Shown: in pieces, positions 1-8,519 of the stretch | How positions within the stretch are numbered: the stretch's first letter is position 1 | Layout: the number at the start of each line of letters is the position of its first letter | Assembly: GCA_002371295.1 (NCBI GenBank) | Contig: DFGZ01000133.1 | Coordinates: 4,096-39,579 of the forward strand | DNA: 35,484 nucleotides | Source: Oribacterium sp. UBA3737 | GTDB taxonomy: Bacteria > Bacillota_A > Clostridia > Lachnospirales > Lachnospiraceae | Direction: 5' to 3' | Notes under the pieces: model-generated | What the model saw: only the letters and a program-made list of their open reading frames with translations | Told to the model about the DNA's origin: nothing | Database searches by the model: none | Made by a program: the position numbers and the translations under genes

Positions 1-675
1 GTCACAAAGGCTCTTTATCTTGACTGTGATACGGTGGTCCTTCGAAATATTACGGGATTTTATAATCTGAGGCTCAATGACTGCATAGCAGCCATGGCGG
101 CAGAACCGACCATATACCCTGAGGTAAAAGAGCTTGTAGGGCTCACGGAGGAAGATAATTATTATAATGCGGGAGTCATACTCTTCGATCTTTCCGCGTG
201 GCGGATGGAAAACATGGAAGAGAACTGTCTCGCCTACTATAACTCCATGGGTGGCAGACTTCCTTTTAACGACCAGGATGTACTGAATTATGTTCTGAAG
301 GATCGTATCAAAAGGGTAGGCCAGACCTATGATTTCATAACCAATTACTACTATTTCAGATATTCGACACTGGTGGAGAAATCATCTCAATATGCTTCGG
401 GAGAATCAGCTGAGAGCTTCCGTATGGCAAAGCATCATCCTCACATAGTGCATTTCGCGTCGGATGAGCGTCCATGGAACAGAGGAAACTGGAATCATTA
501 CAGCCGTGCATATGATAAGTATCTGAGACTCACTCCATTTGCAGAGGCAGAAAAGATAAAGGGAAAAGAAGGTTACATGGCGGCTTACCATCTTATGAAT
601 GTGGCTACGTTTATTGCGCCCGGACTTCGCCAGTACATTTCTGATAAGTATTACAATGACAAGATTAAAAAATAA
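1..675 (+). CDS. Glycosyltransferase family 8 protein (5' partial)
   Basis: The reading frame is open from base 1, so the N-terminus lies outside the window; 224 residues are visible. The visible part opens with YLDCDTVV, whose DCD is the DxD motif that binds the metal and nucleotide-sugar in GT8 enzymes. It continues with NYYNAGVILFDLSAWR, typical of the GT8 core, and near the C-terminus has HIVHFASDERPWN, matching the family's H-x-x-G/S...PW motif. GT8 members transfer glucose or galactose onto lipopolysaccharide-like or wall glycans in the cytoplasm. The gene overlaps the next glycosyltransferase by 20 bases, so the two are probably translationally coupled. The family is clear; the sugar and acceptor cannot be told. 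Confidence 0.9.
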   Translation, partial: VTKALYLDCDTVVLRNITGFYNLRLNDCIAAMAAEPTIYPEVKELVGLTEEDNYYNAGVILFDLSAWRMENMEENCLAYYNSMGGRLPFNDQDVLNYVLKDRIKRVGQTYDFITNYYYFRYSTLVEKSSQYASGESAESFRMAKHHPHIVHFASDERPWNRGNWNHYSRAYDKYLRLTPFAEAEKIKGKEGYMAAYHLMNVATFIAPGLRQYISDKYYNDKIKK

Positions 676-1639
676 AAAAATACTTCTCATAATGCCGTAT
701 TTCTATAATTATGAGAAAGATATAAAGGCGTGCCTTGAAAATGCGGGAGCCAGGGTCTGGCTTTTCGATACAAACCTCCATGCCCACAGTCTGTTCAACA
801 AGCTTATGATGTTTTATACAGAAAAAATAAGGGACAGACTGGTGCTTGGCTACTATGAAAAGGCACTGTCTTCCGTTCCGGAGGATATAGACATAGTATT
901 TGTCATCAAGGGACAGTGGATGACGGATGAGGTACTTCGGAAAATGAGACAGAGGTTTTCCGGTGCATCATTCAGGATATATCAGTGGGACAGTATAGCT
1001 ACTTTTCCGGATCAGGAGAGGATCAATCCTCATTTTGACAGGATCTATACCTTTGATCCTGTGGATTCCGATAACAGAAAATGGATATACAGACCTCTGT
1101 TTTTTAAAAAAGAGGAATGTAAGACAGGGGGAGATAAGAGATATGATCTCATCTTCCTCTGTTCCATGCATACAAGAAGGATGCAGGTTCTTATAGCCCT
1201 GAAGGAGCTTGCTGAAAGGTACGGAAAGACACTTTTCGGATATATCTATGTTCCGAAGCTCCAGTACATAAAGGAAGCGGTGCTTAAGAGAAATCCTCTC
1301 TACAGGGGAGCGGAGGAGTCGCTGCATTTTGATTCTCTTTCCATGGATAAGACTATGGATATCTACAATCATACCCGGTGCTTTGTGGACTATACCTTCC
1401 CTCAGCAGAACGGACTCAGCATGAGGACCATAGAGTCTGTGGGTCACAGGTGCAAGCTCATAACCAACAACAGACATGTCATGGATACGGACTTCTATGA
1501 TCCTGCCAATGTATGGATTTACGATCCCGATAATTTCGATGTCCCGAAGGATTTTATTGAAGAGCCCTATAAGGATATAGATGAAGCTGTATATGAAAGA
1601 TACAGCCTGGAGGGATTTTTGAAGGAGATTTTGATTTAA
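656..1639 (+). CDS. CgeB/Eps11J-like glycosyltransferase
   Basis: A 327-residue protein starting MTRLKNKKILLIMPYF. This ATG overlaps the end of the GT8 gene by 20 bases; an in-frame upstream start would lengthen the overlap and add a tail without homologous character. The N-terminal half resembles a Rossmann domain (KKILLIMPYFYNYEKDI). The C-terminal part, with FVDYTFPQQNGLSMRTIES followed by KLITNN and a Y/F-D-P run, resembles the nucleotide-sugar-binding half of GT-B enzymes such as CgeB and the capsular Eps11J group. No strong ribosome site is seen, which fits coupling to the upstream gene. The next gene starts directly after the stop. Glycosyltransferase is the best call; a non-enzymatic polysaccharide biosynthesis protein is possible. 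Confidence 0.7.
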   Translation: MTRLKNKKILLIMPYFYNYEKDIKACLENAGARVWLFDTNLHAHSLFNKLMMFYTEKIRDRLVLGYYEKALSSVPEDIDIVFVIKGQWMTDEVLRKMRQRFSGASFRIYQWDSIATFPDQERINPHFDRIYTFDPVDSDNRKWIYRPLFFKKEECKTGGDKRYDLIFLCSMHTRRMQVLIALKELAERYGKTLFGYIYVPKLQYIKEAVLKRNPLYRGAEESLHFDSLSMDKTMDIYNHTRCFVDYTFPQQNGLSMRTIESVGHRCKLITNNRHVMDTDFYDPANVWIYDPDNFDVPKDFIEEPYKDIDEAVYERYSLEGFLKEILI

Positions 1640-2473
1640 ATGAAAATTCTTGTAACCGGCGCAAACGGATATATCGGACAGGGGCTGGTAAAACAGCTTC
1701 TGGATGACGGACATGAGGTTGTCGCCACTGATTTCAAAACAGAGAACATTGATTCACGCGCGGAGAAGGCAGCACAGGATCTATTTGCAACAGAGGACCC
1801 CTATGCCTTTTTCGGAGAACCGGACGCCTGTTTTCATCTGGCCTGGAGAAACGGCTTTGTTCATAACGATTCCTCCCATATAGAGGATCTGCCTAAGCAT
1901 TTTTCTTTTCTTGAGAAGCTGGTAAAGGCTGGCATACCTCAGCTTGCAGTCATGGGCTCCATGCATGAGATCGGCTTTTTTGAGGGTTCAATAAAGCCTG
2001 ATACACCCTGCAATCCCCAGTCACTTTACGGTATTTCCAAGAATGCTCTCCGTCAGGCGGTGGAACTTCTTTGCAAGAACAGGGAGACTGTATTCCAGTG
2101 GGTGAGAGGCTATTACATAGTGGGTCATTCGGATTACGGCTCTTCAATTTTTTCAAAGATCACAGCGGCTGAGAAGCGGGGAGACAGGGAGTTTCCCTTC
2201 ACTATGGGGCAGAACCAGTGGGATTTTATCGACTATGACAGATTCTGCTGCATGCTTGCGGCTGTAATAGAACAGAAGGAATACAGAGGGATCATCAATG
2301 CCTGCTCTGGCTATCCTGAAAAGCTTGCCACAAGAGTTGAGAATTTCATAAAGGAAAACGGCTACAGGATAGAGCTTAAGTATGGTGCTTTTCCCGACAG
2401 ACCCTATGACAGTAAGGCTGTTTGGGGAGATGACACTGTGATCCGTAAGATAATGGAAAAGAGAGAATCGTGA
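1640..2473 (+). CDS. NAD-dependent epimerase/dehydratase (extended SDR)
   Basis: A 277-residue short-chain dehydrogenase of the nucleotide-sugar type. The start MKILVTGANGYIGQG carries the GxxGxxG dinucleotide-binding loop. AVMGSM supplies the catalytic serine position, and YGISK is the YxxxK catalytic pair. Such enzymes epimerise, dehydrate or reduce an activated sugar such as UDP-glucose or dTDP-4-keto sugars. The ATG follows the preceding stop without a gap, with AAGGAG about 12 bases upstream inside the previous gene. The stop overlaps the next ATG (TGATG). At 277 residues it is a little short for a UDP-glucose 4-epimerase, so a reductase or a smaller 4-epimerase is as likely. The substrate is unknown. 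Confidence 0.85.
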   Translation: MKILVTGANGYIGQGLVKQLLDDGHEVVATDFKTENIDSRAEKAAQDLFATEDPYAFFGEPDACFHLAWRNGFVHNDSSHIEDLPKHFSFLEKLVKAGIPQLAVMGSMHEIGFFEGSIKPDTPCNPQSLYGISKNALRQAVELLCKNRETVFQWVRGYYIVGHSDYGSSIFSKITAAEKRGDREFPFTMGQNQWDFIDYDRFCCMLAAVIEQKEYRGIINACSGYPEKLATRVENFIKENGYRIELKYGAFPDRPYDSKAVWGDDTVIRKIMEKRES

Positions 2474-3444
2474 TGGTAAGTGTACTTTTATGCACATATA
2501 ACGGTGAAAAATATGTGAGGGAACAGATTGAGTCTATACTTGCCCAGAACTGTAAGGAGTTTTCCATAGTGGTGTCGGATGACGGCTCAAAGGACGAAAC
2601 ATTGAACATAGTCCGTGAACTGATGAGTGAGCATCCCGGAAAGATAAGGCTCATTGAACAGGTACCGCCTACAGGGAGCGCAGAGAGACATTTCCTGAAG
2701 CTTCTTACAGAAAAGCAGTACGGGGATGGAGATTACATCATGCTTTCCGATCAGGATGATGTATGGAAACCGGAAAAGATGGAAAAGACGCTTCGTGAGA
2801 TGCAGGCGCTGGAGGTCATTTACGGCAAGGATAAGCCTTTGCTTGTTCACTGTGACTCCCAGGTGGTGGATCAGGACTTAAGGCCGATTTCCCCAAGCTA
2901 TGTTGAGTATCAGAAGATGTCACCGGACAGAAAGTCGCTCAATCAGCTTCTTGTGCAGAACAATGTTGTGGGCGGGGCCATGATGCTAAACCGTGCCCTT
3001 GCGGAGCTCATTAATGAGGTGCCGGAGCACTGTGTCATGCATGACCAGTGGATAGCCCTTGTGGCGGCTGCCTTCGGAGAGATAAGGTTCATTTCTGAAT
3101 CACTTTATAAGTACAGACAGCATGGAAGCAACGTCCTCGGTGCCGAAAAGGGCTCCCGCATCATGGAGGTGCTGGGAAGATTCGGAATCGGAAGAAAAGA
3201 CGGTAAGAGCAAGGCCGAGATGGATGAACACTCCAGAAGGGTCTACAGGGAGATGTTTCTGCAGGCAGAGTGCTTCAGGACGATGTATGAAGCCAGGCTC
3301 ACCGAAGAACAGAAGAAGCTTTTGGACAGCTTTTTGAGTATACGGGAGAAGGGCAGACTGGGTAAGATAATAACCATCCTTTCAGGAGGATTTACCTATA
3401 ATATGATACACAGAACTGCAGGGGAATGTCTGTTTATCTGCTGA
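2473..3444 (+). CDS. Glycosyltransferase family 2 (rhamnosyltransferase-like)
   Basis: A 323-residue GT-A enzyme. VSVLLCTYNGEKYVREQIES, VVSDDGSKDET and MLSDQDDVW are the nucleotide-binding strand, the DDGS motif and the DxD-like metal site of bacterial rhamnosyltransferase-type GT2 enzymes. A conserved HDQW follows about residue 195. The ATG at 2473 overlaps the previous stop by one base; the GTG three bases earlier is also possible. The enzyme should act at the cytoplasmic face of the membrane on an undecaprenyl-linked glycan, adding one sugar. The C-terminal end (YNMIHRTAGECLFIC) is ordinary in length. The following 180 bases hold no convincing gene. Confidence 0.88.
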   Translation: MVSVLLCTYNGEKYVREQIESILAQNCKEFSIVVSDDGSKDETLNIVRELMSEHPGKIRLIEQVPPTGSAERHFLKLLTEKQYGDGDYIMLSDQDDVWKPEKMEKTLREMQALEVIYGKDKPLLVHCDSQVVDQDLRPISPSYVEYQKMSPDRKSLNQLLVQNNVVGGAMMLNRALAELINEVPEHCVMHDQWIALVAAAFGEIRFISESLYKYRQHGSNVLGAEKGSRIMEVLGRFGIGRKDGKSKAEMDEHSRRVYREMFLQAECFRTMYEARLTEEQKKLLDSFLSIREKGRLGKIITILSGGFTYNMIHRTAGECLFIC

Positions 3445-3561
3445 GATTGCCGATATATTACAGAAAATGCCTTGGCGCCCATCCCTTGCATTTTCTTTCT
3501 CTGCATTTTCGGGCGGGTTATATAGTCTTAAATAAACCTGCAATCACGGGATTTGGTATGT

Positions 3562-3592
3562 TTGACTCTTACAGAATAAAATCATTTATAAT
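3562..3592 (+). promoter_or_regulatory. Candidate sigma-A promoter ahead of the second GT2
   Basis: TTGACT (3562-3567) and TATAAT (3587-3592) lie in the 180-base gap before the gene at 3625. The spacer is 19 bases, longer than ideal, so activity is uncertain. It could provide internal initiation for the GT2 and flippase genes. Confidence 0.4.
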
Positions 3593-3624
3593 GAAAAAGA
3601 TAATTGAAACAGAAAGTTGGATAA

Positions 3625-4632
3625 ATGAGTAAAGTGGAGACTGAAGTGAAAAGTGAAAATGATATGCCTGTAATGGTCTCTGTTTGCGTGGTGACCTACA
3701 ATCATGGAAAGTATATAGGTACCTGCCTTGATCATATTCTGGGACAGAACCGGGATTTCAGGATCGAGGTTCTGATTCATGACGATGCTTCAACAGATAA
3801 TGCCCAGGAGGTCATAAGAAGTTATCAGGAAAGATATCCGGATATCATAAAACCCATTCTCAGAACAGAGAATCAATACAGTAAGGGTATAACCAATATT
3901 TCAGGTGCCTTTAATTTTCCGAGAGCAAAGGGGAAGTATGTAGCCCTTACAGACGGGGATGACTACTGGTGCGATCCGGACAAGCTGAAAAAGCAGGTGG
4001 AGTATATGGAGGCTAATCCCGGCTGCGTTTTTACCTTCCATTCCGCAAAGGTGGTGACTGAGGACGGTTCCCTTGTGAACGGAGAGCTCATGAGACCTTA
4101 TAAACAATCCCGTGTGGTTAAACCGGAGGAGCTTGTGGATAAAGCAGTGGGCTCACCCTTCGCCAGCTTCCTACTTAGGCGTGAAATCGTTGAAAAACTG
4201 CCGGATTACTATGTGGATTGTCCGGTGGGAGACAGACCCCTGGAGCTCATGGCTGCGGCAGCCGGAGACAGCTACTACTTCGATGAACCCATGAGCGTCT
4301 ACAGATTTTCCATAGGCGGATCATGGACTCAGAATCAGATGACCGGAGACTATGTAAAGAAGCAGAAGAAGTTTGCTGAGGATCTTTACAGGATGTACAG
4401 GAGCTTTGATAAAGAGACCGGCGGAAGATTCCATGAGGCAGCTATGAGGGCTGCAAGACGTAACGAGTTTCTTACCGATGTCAATGTACGGGACTTTAAG
4501 GAGATATACAAGGCTGAGAACAGGGAGTTCTACAGCGAGCTCAATTTCCGTGACAGATTTTTTATAGGATTTGAATATCGTATGCCGGGTCTCTATACCT
4601 GGCTGCGGAACAGAAAAAATGGCAGAAAATAA
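3625..4632 (+). CDS. Glycosyltransferase family 2
   Basis: A 335-residue GT-A enzyme. After a 15-residue hydrophilic lead come VSVCVVTYNHGKYIGTCLD, VLIHDDASTD (the DDxSxD motif) and YVALTDGDDYWCDPDKL, which supplies the DGDD metal site. This is the pattern of GT2 enzymes that extend capsule or exopolysaccharide repeats. It lies 180 bases after the previous GT2, with a possible promoter in the gap, and overlaps the flippase start by 14 bases, so the two are likely co-translated. The ribosome site is weak (AAGTTGG). The sugar specificity cannot be read from the sequence. Confidence 0.88.
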   Translation: MSKVETEVKSENDMPVMVSVCVVTYNHGKYIGTCLDHILGQNRDFRIEVLIHDDASTDNAQEVIRSYQERYPDIIKPILRTENQYSKGITNISGAFNFPRAKGKYVALTDGDDYWCDPDKLKKQVEYMEANPGCVFTFHSAKVVTEDGSLVNGELMRPYKQSRVVKPEELVDKAVGSPFASFLLRREIVEKLPDYYVDCPVGDRPLELMAAAAGDSYYFDEPMSVYRFSIGGSWTQNQMTGDYVKKQKKFAEDLYRMYRSFDKETGGRFHEAAMRAARRNEFLTDVNVRDFKEIYKAENREFYSELNFRDRFFIGFEYRMPGLYTWLRNRKNGRK

Positions 4633-6064
4633 TTTGAAAATCAAGGTGATCAGAGGCTTGTTCTGGAAGATACTGGAGCAATGCGGTTCACAGGGAATAC
4701 AGTTCGTGGTGGCGCTTGTGCTGGCCAGACTTATGACCCCTGCGGAATACGGTACCATAAGCCTCATCACCATTTTTATAGCAATAGCAAATACCTTTGT
4801 TCAGTCAGGCTTTGCAACAGCCCTTGTGCAGGGGAAGGATGTTAAGGAAGAGGACTACAGCTCGGTTTTCTGGGTGAGTATGCTGCTTTCCCTTCTCTGC
4901 TACGGAGTGCTTTTCACAGCCGCACCGTGGATCGCGGATTATTACAGTACTCCGCTGCTTAAGGAGCTTGTGAGGGTCATGGGCGTTGTTCTGTTTCCGG
5001 GAGCGGTGGTATCCATACAGACAGCATTTGTGGCCAGAAATCTGAGATTTCAGCAGCTGTTCCAGTCCACCATGATAGCCGTTATCATGTCAGGTGCAGT
5101 ATCCATAGTGCTTGCCATGAAAGGCTTCGGAGTATGGGCGATGGCTGCCCAGCAGATAGTATACTACTTCTCACTTATGGCTGTTATGCTTGTGACACTG
5201 AGGTGGTATCCTCGTGTGATCATCCATACCGGAAGGCTGAGACAGCTGTTTTCCTTCGGCTGGAAGATACTGGTTTCGGGGCTCATCGATGCGGTATGGC
5301 AGAATATATACGGACTCATCATCGGGAAAAAGTATTCCAGTGCAGATCTGGGAGCCTACAACAGAGGTGAGCAGTTCCCGAAGATAATCGCAACGAATCT
5401 TTCCACTGCGATTCAGTCGGTGATGCTTCCTGCCTACAGCAAGAAGCAGGATGATCCCGGGACACTTAGCCGCATGGCAAGCAGATCCATACGCTTGAGC
5501 GCATTTGTGATCTTTCCCATGATGGCGGGACTTGCGGCAGTGGCCAGGCCACTGGTCATACTGCTCCTTACGGAAAAATGGATAGTGGCAGCACCTTATC
5601 TCGTACTTCTGGCAGTGAGCTACGCCGTGTATCCTATACACATAATCAATCTTCAGGTCATGAATGCCATGGGAAGATCAGATCTCTTCCTTAAGCTTGA
5701 GATAATAAAAAAAGCCATAGGAGTGGTCATATTGCTCCTGAGTCTTTCCCTGGGTATATGGCCCATGCTTATACTTAAGGTCTTTGATGAATATCTCTGC
5801 ACCATTATCAATGCAGCACCAAATAAAAAACTCATAGGCTATGGGCCTATGAGTCAATGGAAGGAAGTGCTTCCGTCTCTTATAATCTCTGTCATAATGG
5901 GATCCGGAGTTTGGAGCCTTCAGCTCCTCGGTTTGTCAGAGGTGGTCACGATAATAATTCAGATAGCAGCCGGAGCTGTTTCCTATACAGCACTTTCCTG
6001 GCTGTTCAACCGTGAGCTTTTGCAGTATATCTTCGGATTAGTTTCGAACCGTACTCAAAGGTAG
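4619..6064 (+). CDS. Wzx-type polysaccharide flippase (MOP superfamily)
   Basis: A 481-residue polytopic protein. The start at MAENNLKIKVIRGLFWKILE matches the usual beginning of this family (K-x-x-x-G-x-x-W) and overlaps the previous gene by 14 bases. About twelve to fourteen hydrophobic segments follow, with the conserved LVLARLMTPAEYG near residue 45 and LGAYNRGEQFP near residue 245, both hallmarks of the teichuronic/lipopolysaccharide flippase branch. It should move undecaprenyl-linked repeats across the membrane. It is the last gene of this forward operon. Its final 59 bases overlap the reverse glycosyltransferase tail to tail, and codons at 5830-5854 also form a terminator-like hairpin for the opposite strand. 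Confidence 0.9.
   Translation: MAENNLKIKVIRGLFWKILEQCGSQGIQFVVALVLARLMTPAEYGTISLITIFIAIANTFVQSGFATALVQGKDVKEEDYSSVFWVSMLLSLLCYGVLFTAAPWIADYYSTPLLKELVRVMGVVLFPGAVVSIQTAFVARNLRFQQLFQSTMIAVIMSGAVSIVLAMKGFGVWAMAAQQIVYYFSLMAVMLVTLRWYPRVIIHTGRLRQLFSFGWKILVSGLIDAVWQNIYGLIIGKKYSSADLGAYNRGEQFPKIIATNLSTAIQSVMLPAYSKKQDDPGTLSRMASRSIRLSAFVIFPMMAGLAAVARPLVILLLTEKWIVAAPYLVLLAVSYAVYPIHIINLQVMNAMGRSDLFLKLEIIKKAIGVVILLLSLSLGIWPMLILKVFDEYLCTIINAAPNKKLIGYGPMSQWKEVLPSLIISVIMGSGVWSLQLLGLSEVVTIIIQIAAGAVSYTALSWLFNRELLQYIFGLVSNRTQR
5825..5854 (-). terminator. Terminator of the reverse operon, inside the flippase gene
   Basis: A perfect 10-base inverted repeat (ACTCATAGGC at 5830-5839, GCCTATGAGT at 5845-5854) with a 5-base loop. 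On the reverse strand it is followed by a T run made by the A tract at 5825-5829. It lies about 150 bases beyond the stop of the reverse glycosyltransferase, within flippase codons. This is the classical intrinsic terminator layout; function is inferred. Confidence 0.6.
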
Positions 6065-7043
6065 CAGCAATAAGCTTAAGTTCCAGAGTGAGGTACCGTA
6101 TAGGCGGTACCTCATTTAATTTTGCCCTTTTCAGCTCTTTGGATCTGCGGATGCCCTCCGTAAGACCTGAAAAATAGGCTTTTCCGAAGCCCTTCTTTAT
6201 GAAGAAAAGCTGCTTTATGAGGTATCCTGCAAGTATAGGGAGGATGTTGATGATCACCATAAATGCAGGAAGGTTCTTATAAAGGAGATATACCGAATTT
6301 CTTGCACTGAGTCTCACCTTGAAGTCATTGTATTTTGAACCGCTGGTTCCGGAACCCACATGCTGGACAACTGCGGCAGGATAGTAGAGAACCTTATAGC
6401 CGTATAACTGGGCCCTGAAGCACACATCTATGTCTTCAAGATAGGCAAAGTGATTCTCGTCAAAGAGACCGACTTCCTTAAAGGCGGAAGTCCTGTACAT
6501 GGCGGCACCTGCGCAGGCTGAGAAGACCTGAGACTCCTGATTCCAGAGCGGTCTTGAGGAAGACTCGTCGAGAGCTCTCTGGAACTGCCAGCCGAGAATT
6601 GTATACTGGTCCCCGGCGTCATCCATGACAGAGTTGTCGTGCATTTTTATCATCTTGCTGGAGAGGGCGAAGATCCGGCCCTCTGTATCGCTGTCCATCT
6701 TCTTTTCAAGAGACTCCACAAAATCAGGAGCTGTCTTTGTGTCGTTATTAAGAAGCAGGGTATAGGGTATATCATGCTGAAGTGCCCAGTTTATGCCCTG
6801 ATTGACAGCTCCTGAGAAGCCGAGATTGTCATGATTCAGGATAAGCTGCCTGTGGACAGGATCCTTCCCCTGCCAGTCTGTAAGCCAGTCTTTATCGCCG
6901 TCTCCGGAACCGTTATCGATCACCAGTGTGATGAAATCCTTTACGGTCTGTTCCGAAAGGGCAGACATACAGTCGTCAAGGAATCTCAGTCCGTTATAGT
7001 TTGGTATGACTACAAGTGTTCTTATATTTTCTGAAATAGACAT
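6006..7043 (-). CDS. Glycosyltransferase family 2 (WbbL-type rhamnosyltransferase-like)
   Basis: A 345-residue enzyme. TLVVIPNYNGLRFLDDCMSA, LVIDNGSGDGD and LLLNNDTKTAPDF are the nucleotide-binding region, the D-N-G-S motif and the DxD-equivalent NND of the WbbL-like branch. FAYLEDIDVCFRAQLYGYK is the acceptor and catalytic-base region. The chosen ATG gives the start MSISENIRTLVV and overlaps the upstream acyltransferase by 22 bases; an earlier in-frame ATG at 7091 would deepen the overlap. Its C-terminal codons overlap the forward flippase by 59 bases, and codons at 6089-6114 also form the forward operon's probable terminator. It is co-transcribed with the acyltransferase from the promoter near 8.4 kb. 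Confidence 0.87.
   Translation of the reverse strand: MSISENIRTLVVIPNYNGLRFLDDCMSALSEQTVKDFITLVIDNGSGDGDKDWLTDWQGKDPVHRQLILNHDNLGFSGAVNQGINWALQHDIPYTLLLNNDTKTAPDFVESLEKKMDSDTEGRIFALSSKMIKMHDNSVMDDAGDQYTILGWQFQRALDESSSRPLWNQESQVFSACAGAAMYRTSAFKEVGLFDENHFAYLEDIDVCFRAQLYGYKVLYYPAAVVQHVGSGTSGSKYNDFKVRLSARNSVYLLYKNLPAFMVIINILPILAGYLIKQLFFIKKGFGKAYFSGLTEGIRRSKELKRAKLNEVPPIRYLTLELKLIAATFEYGSKLIRRYTAKAHG
6089..6123 (+). terminator. Terminator of the forward flippase operon, inside the reverse GT2
   Basis: Arms TGAGGTACCG (6089-6098) and CGGTACCTCA (6105-6114) form a perfect 10-base stem with a 6-base loop, followed by TTTAATTTT (6115-6123). It starts 25 bases after the flippase stop. The stem also encodes residues near the C-terminus of the reverse glycosyltransferase. 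Confidence 0.65.
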
Positions 7044-8335
7044 AATATTGTTTTCCAAAGCTTTCTGTATATAAAAATAAGTGATGCGCAAAGTAAGAAT
7101 ACAAAAACCGAATATGAAAGAGTGTACATTATAAGTCCAAAGGAGCTTTCTCCAAACATGGCTTTCAGGGTGTCTTCAAATCCGATGGCACGAAAATGAT
7201 TCGTAAATATGTAGTGTATCAGATAAATGTAAAATGTATAGCCCCCAAGGGTGGAAATAAGTCTGGCGGAAGCAGGATAATTGTTTGATCCGGCAGACTT
7301 GTGAAGTCTTAACGGAAGCAAAAGTACAGCTCCGGCAAACGCTGTTGTCTGAAGGGCGCAAAGAAAACCGCTCCAGCTTGTGAAGTAGTAGTCGGTGTTC
7401 AGTTCATCCACAGACCTTCCCATCATAAGTCCCTGCATATAAACGTGCTTTTGAAGGAAGAAGAGCAGCAAAGAGAAAAACACAAAAAGCAGAAAAAACA
7501 GAAGAACTGCAGAGTTCGTTCTGAAGAAAGATGTTAAGGTATCATGAGCTGCCATGGATATATCGGGGGTTGAGAGAGTATCGGATTTACCTTTGACGTT
7601 TTCAGCATGGAGTTTATCTATTCCGGCAGTCTGATATGTACTTCGCACTTTTTTTATCCACGAGTAGAACAGATATCCGGCTATGGTATAGAGGGCAGGC
7701 TTTCCTATGGTTTCCGGCATATATATACCTATGGGAAGGATCACCAGTGCACTAAGGTTCACGAGAGTGTAGTGGAAAATTCCAATCAGGAGCATAAGCT
7801 TAAGAACGATAGTTTCATCATGCTTTACAAGAGCAAGTATGACGGGCATCCAGAACATGATGGATGCGTAACTGAATATATACCATAAGTGGTCAGCATA
7901 AATACCGAAGCGAATTGTATCAAAGGCGAGAAAGCCCTGAAGCATATCGGAAAACATAGCCAAGGGCTGTGAGTTCAGTATGCTTTGTAAAAGACCCATA
8001 TCCGGTGTATCGATCCATGGACGTATGAGCCCCAGGCAGAATACAAATACAGCTGTCGGCAGTATGACACCTTTTATGAAGCGTAAAATGATGTGTGACA
8101 GAGTCTGTTTCGGGCTTATAAAAAACCCACTGATTAAAAAGAAAGCGGCCACAGCCGGACCATTCATTACATTTATAAAGATAACGGCATCTCTGAGAGT
8201 TGTTCCGGAAAAGGGAAATGGTCTCACATGGATCATTATGACCATAAGACAGGCAATAATGCGGAGGAGTTCAACATTAAGATCCCGGGAAATGTGTGGA
8301 GTGCCATTTGGCTGATTGGTATTTGATGATGACAT
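7022..8335 (-). CDS. Membrane acyltransferase, family 3 (OafA/WecH-like)
   Basis: A 437-residue multi-span protein. LNVELLRIIACLMVIMIHV near residue 18 is the signature first membrane segment of the acyltransferase-3 family, its histidine being the conserved one; FFLISGFFI follows as the second. Roughly ten hydrophobic segments are visible. About 45 hydrophilic residues (around 235-285) interrupt the membrane core, probably as a cytoplasmic loop. Family members move acetyl or other acyl groups onto extracytoplasmic glycans. AAAGGA eight bases before the ATG is a good ribosome site, and an extended -10 promoter lies just upstream. It is the first gene of a two-gene reverse operon. The acyl donor and target sugar are unknown. 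Confidence 0.85.
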   Translation of the reverse strand: MSSSNTNQPNGTPHISRDLNVELLRIIACLMVIMIHVRPFPFSGTTLRDAVIFINVMNGPAVAAFFLISGFFISPKQTLSHIILRFIKGVILPTAVFVFCLGLIRPWIDTPDMGLLQSILNSQPLAMFSDMLQGFLAFDTIRFGIYADHLWYIFSYASIMFWMPVILALVKHDETIVLKLMLLIGIFHYTLVNLSALVILPIGIYMPETIGKPALYTIAGYLFYSWIKKVRSTYQTAGIDKLHAENVKGKSDTLSTPDISMAAHDTLTSFFRTNSAVLLFFLLFVFFSLLLFFLQKHVYMQGLMMGRSVDELNTDYYFTSWSGFLCALQTTAFAGAVLLLPLRLHKSAGSNNYPASARLISTLGGYTFYIYLIHYIFTNHFRAIGFEDTLKAMFGESSFGLIMYTLSYSVFVFLLCASLIFIYRKLWKTILCLFQKI

Positions 8336-8375
8336 GGGATTTATCCTTTATATATATTTTTGACTACGGTTTATG

Positions 8376-8404
8376 ATTATATCATGACAAAGTATGTCTA
8401 TAAA
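8376..8404 (-). promoter_or_regulatory. Extended -10 promoter for the acyltransferase/GT2 operon
   Basis: Read on the reverse strand, TTTATA (8399-8404) is followed after 17 bases by TATAAT (8376-8381), preceded directly by TGA, the extended -10 element. The predicted start point near 8369 leaves a leader of about 34 bases before the ATG at 8335. Confidence 0.6.
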
Positions 8405-8458
8405 ATAGATAAAGAAAACATAAAACAAAAGAAAACCCGGAAAATAAAGTGAATCAGA

Positions 8459-8496
8459 AAAAGAGGTCTGGCACTGAAAAGCGCCAAACCTCTTTC
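8459..8496 (-). terminator. Intrinsic terminator after the L,D-transpeptidase
   Basis: Near-perfect 13-base arms (AAAGAGGTCTGGC at 8460-8472, GCCAAACCTCTTT at 8483-8495) flank a short loop. On the reverse strand a T run follows, 25 bases past the stop at 8520. The forward strand also ends in T-rich sequence, so it may work both ways. Confidence 0.8.
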
Positions 8497-8519
8497 TTGT
8501 AAATCCGATTATGCGATTT

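Noticed and set aside
968..1714. Long reverse open frame (248 codons) opposite the CgeB-like gene
   Set aside because: It lies fully antisense to a gene with clear motifs, has Cys/His/Arg-rich shadow composition and no recognisable domain.
3426..3632. Short forward frame after the first GT2, as a possible frameshifted tail
   Set aside because: It lacks a ribosome site and shows no glycosyltransferase motif; the GT2 is already of normal length.
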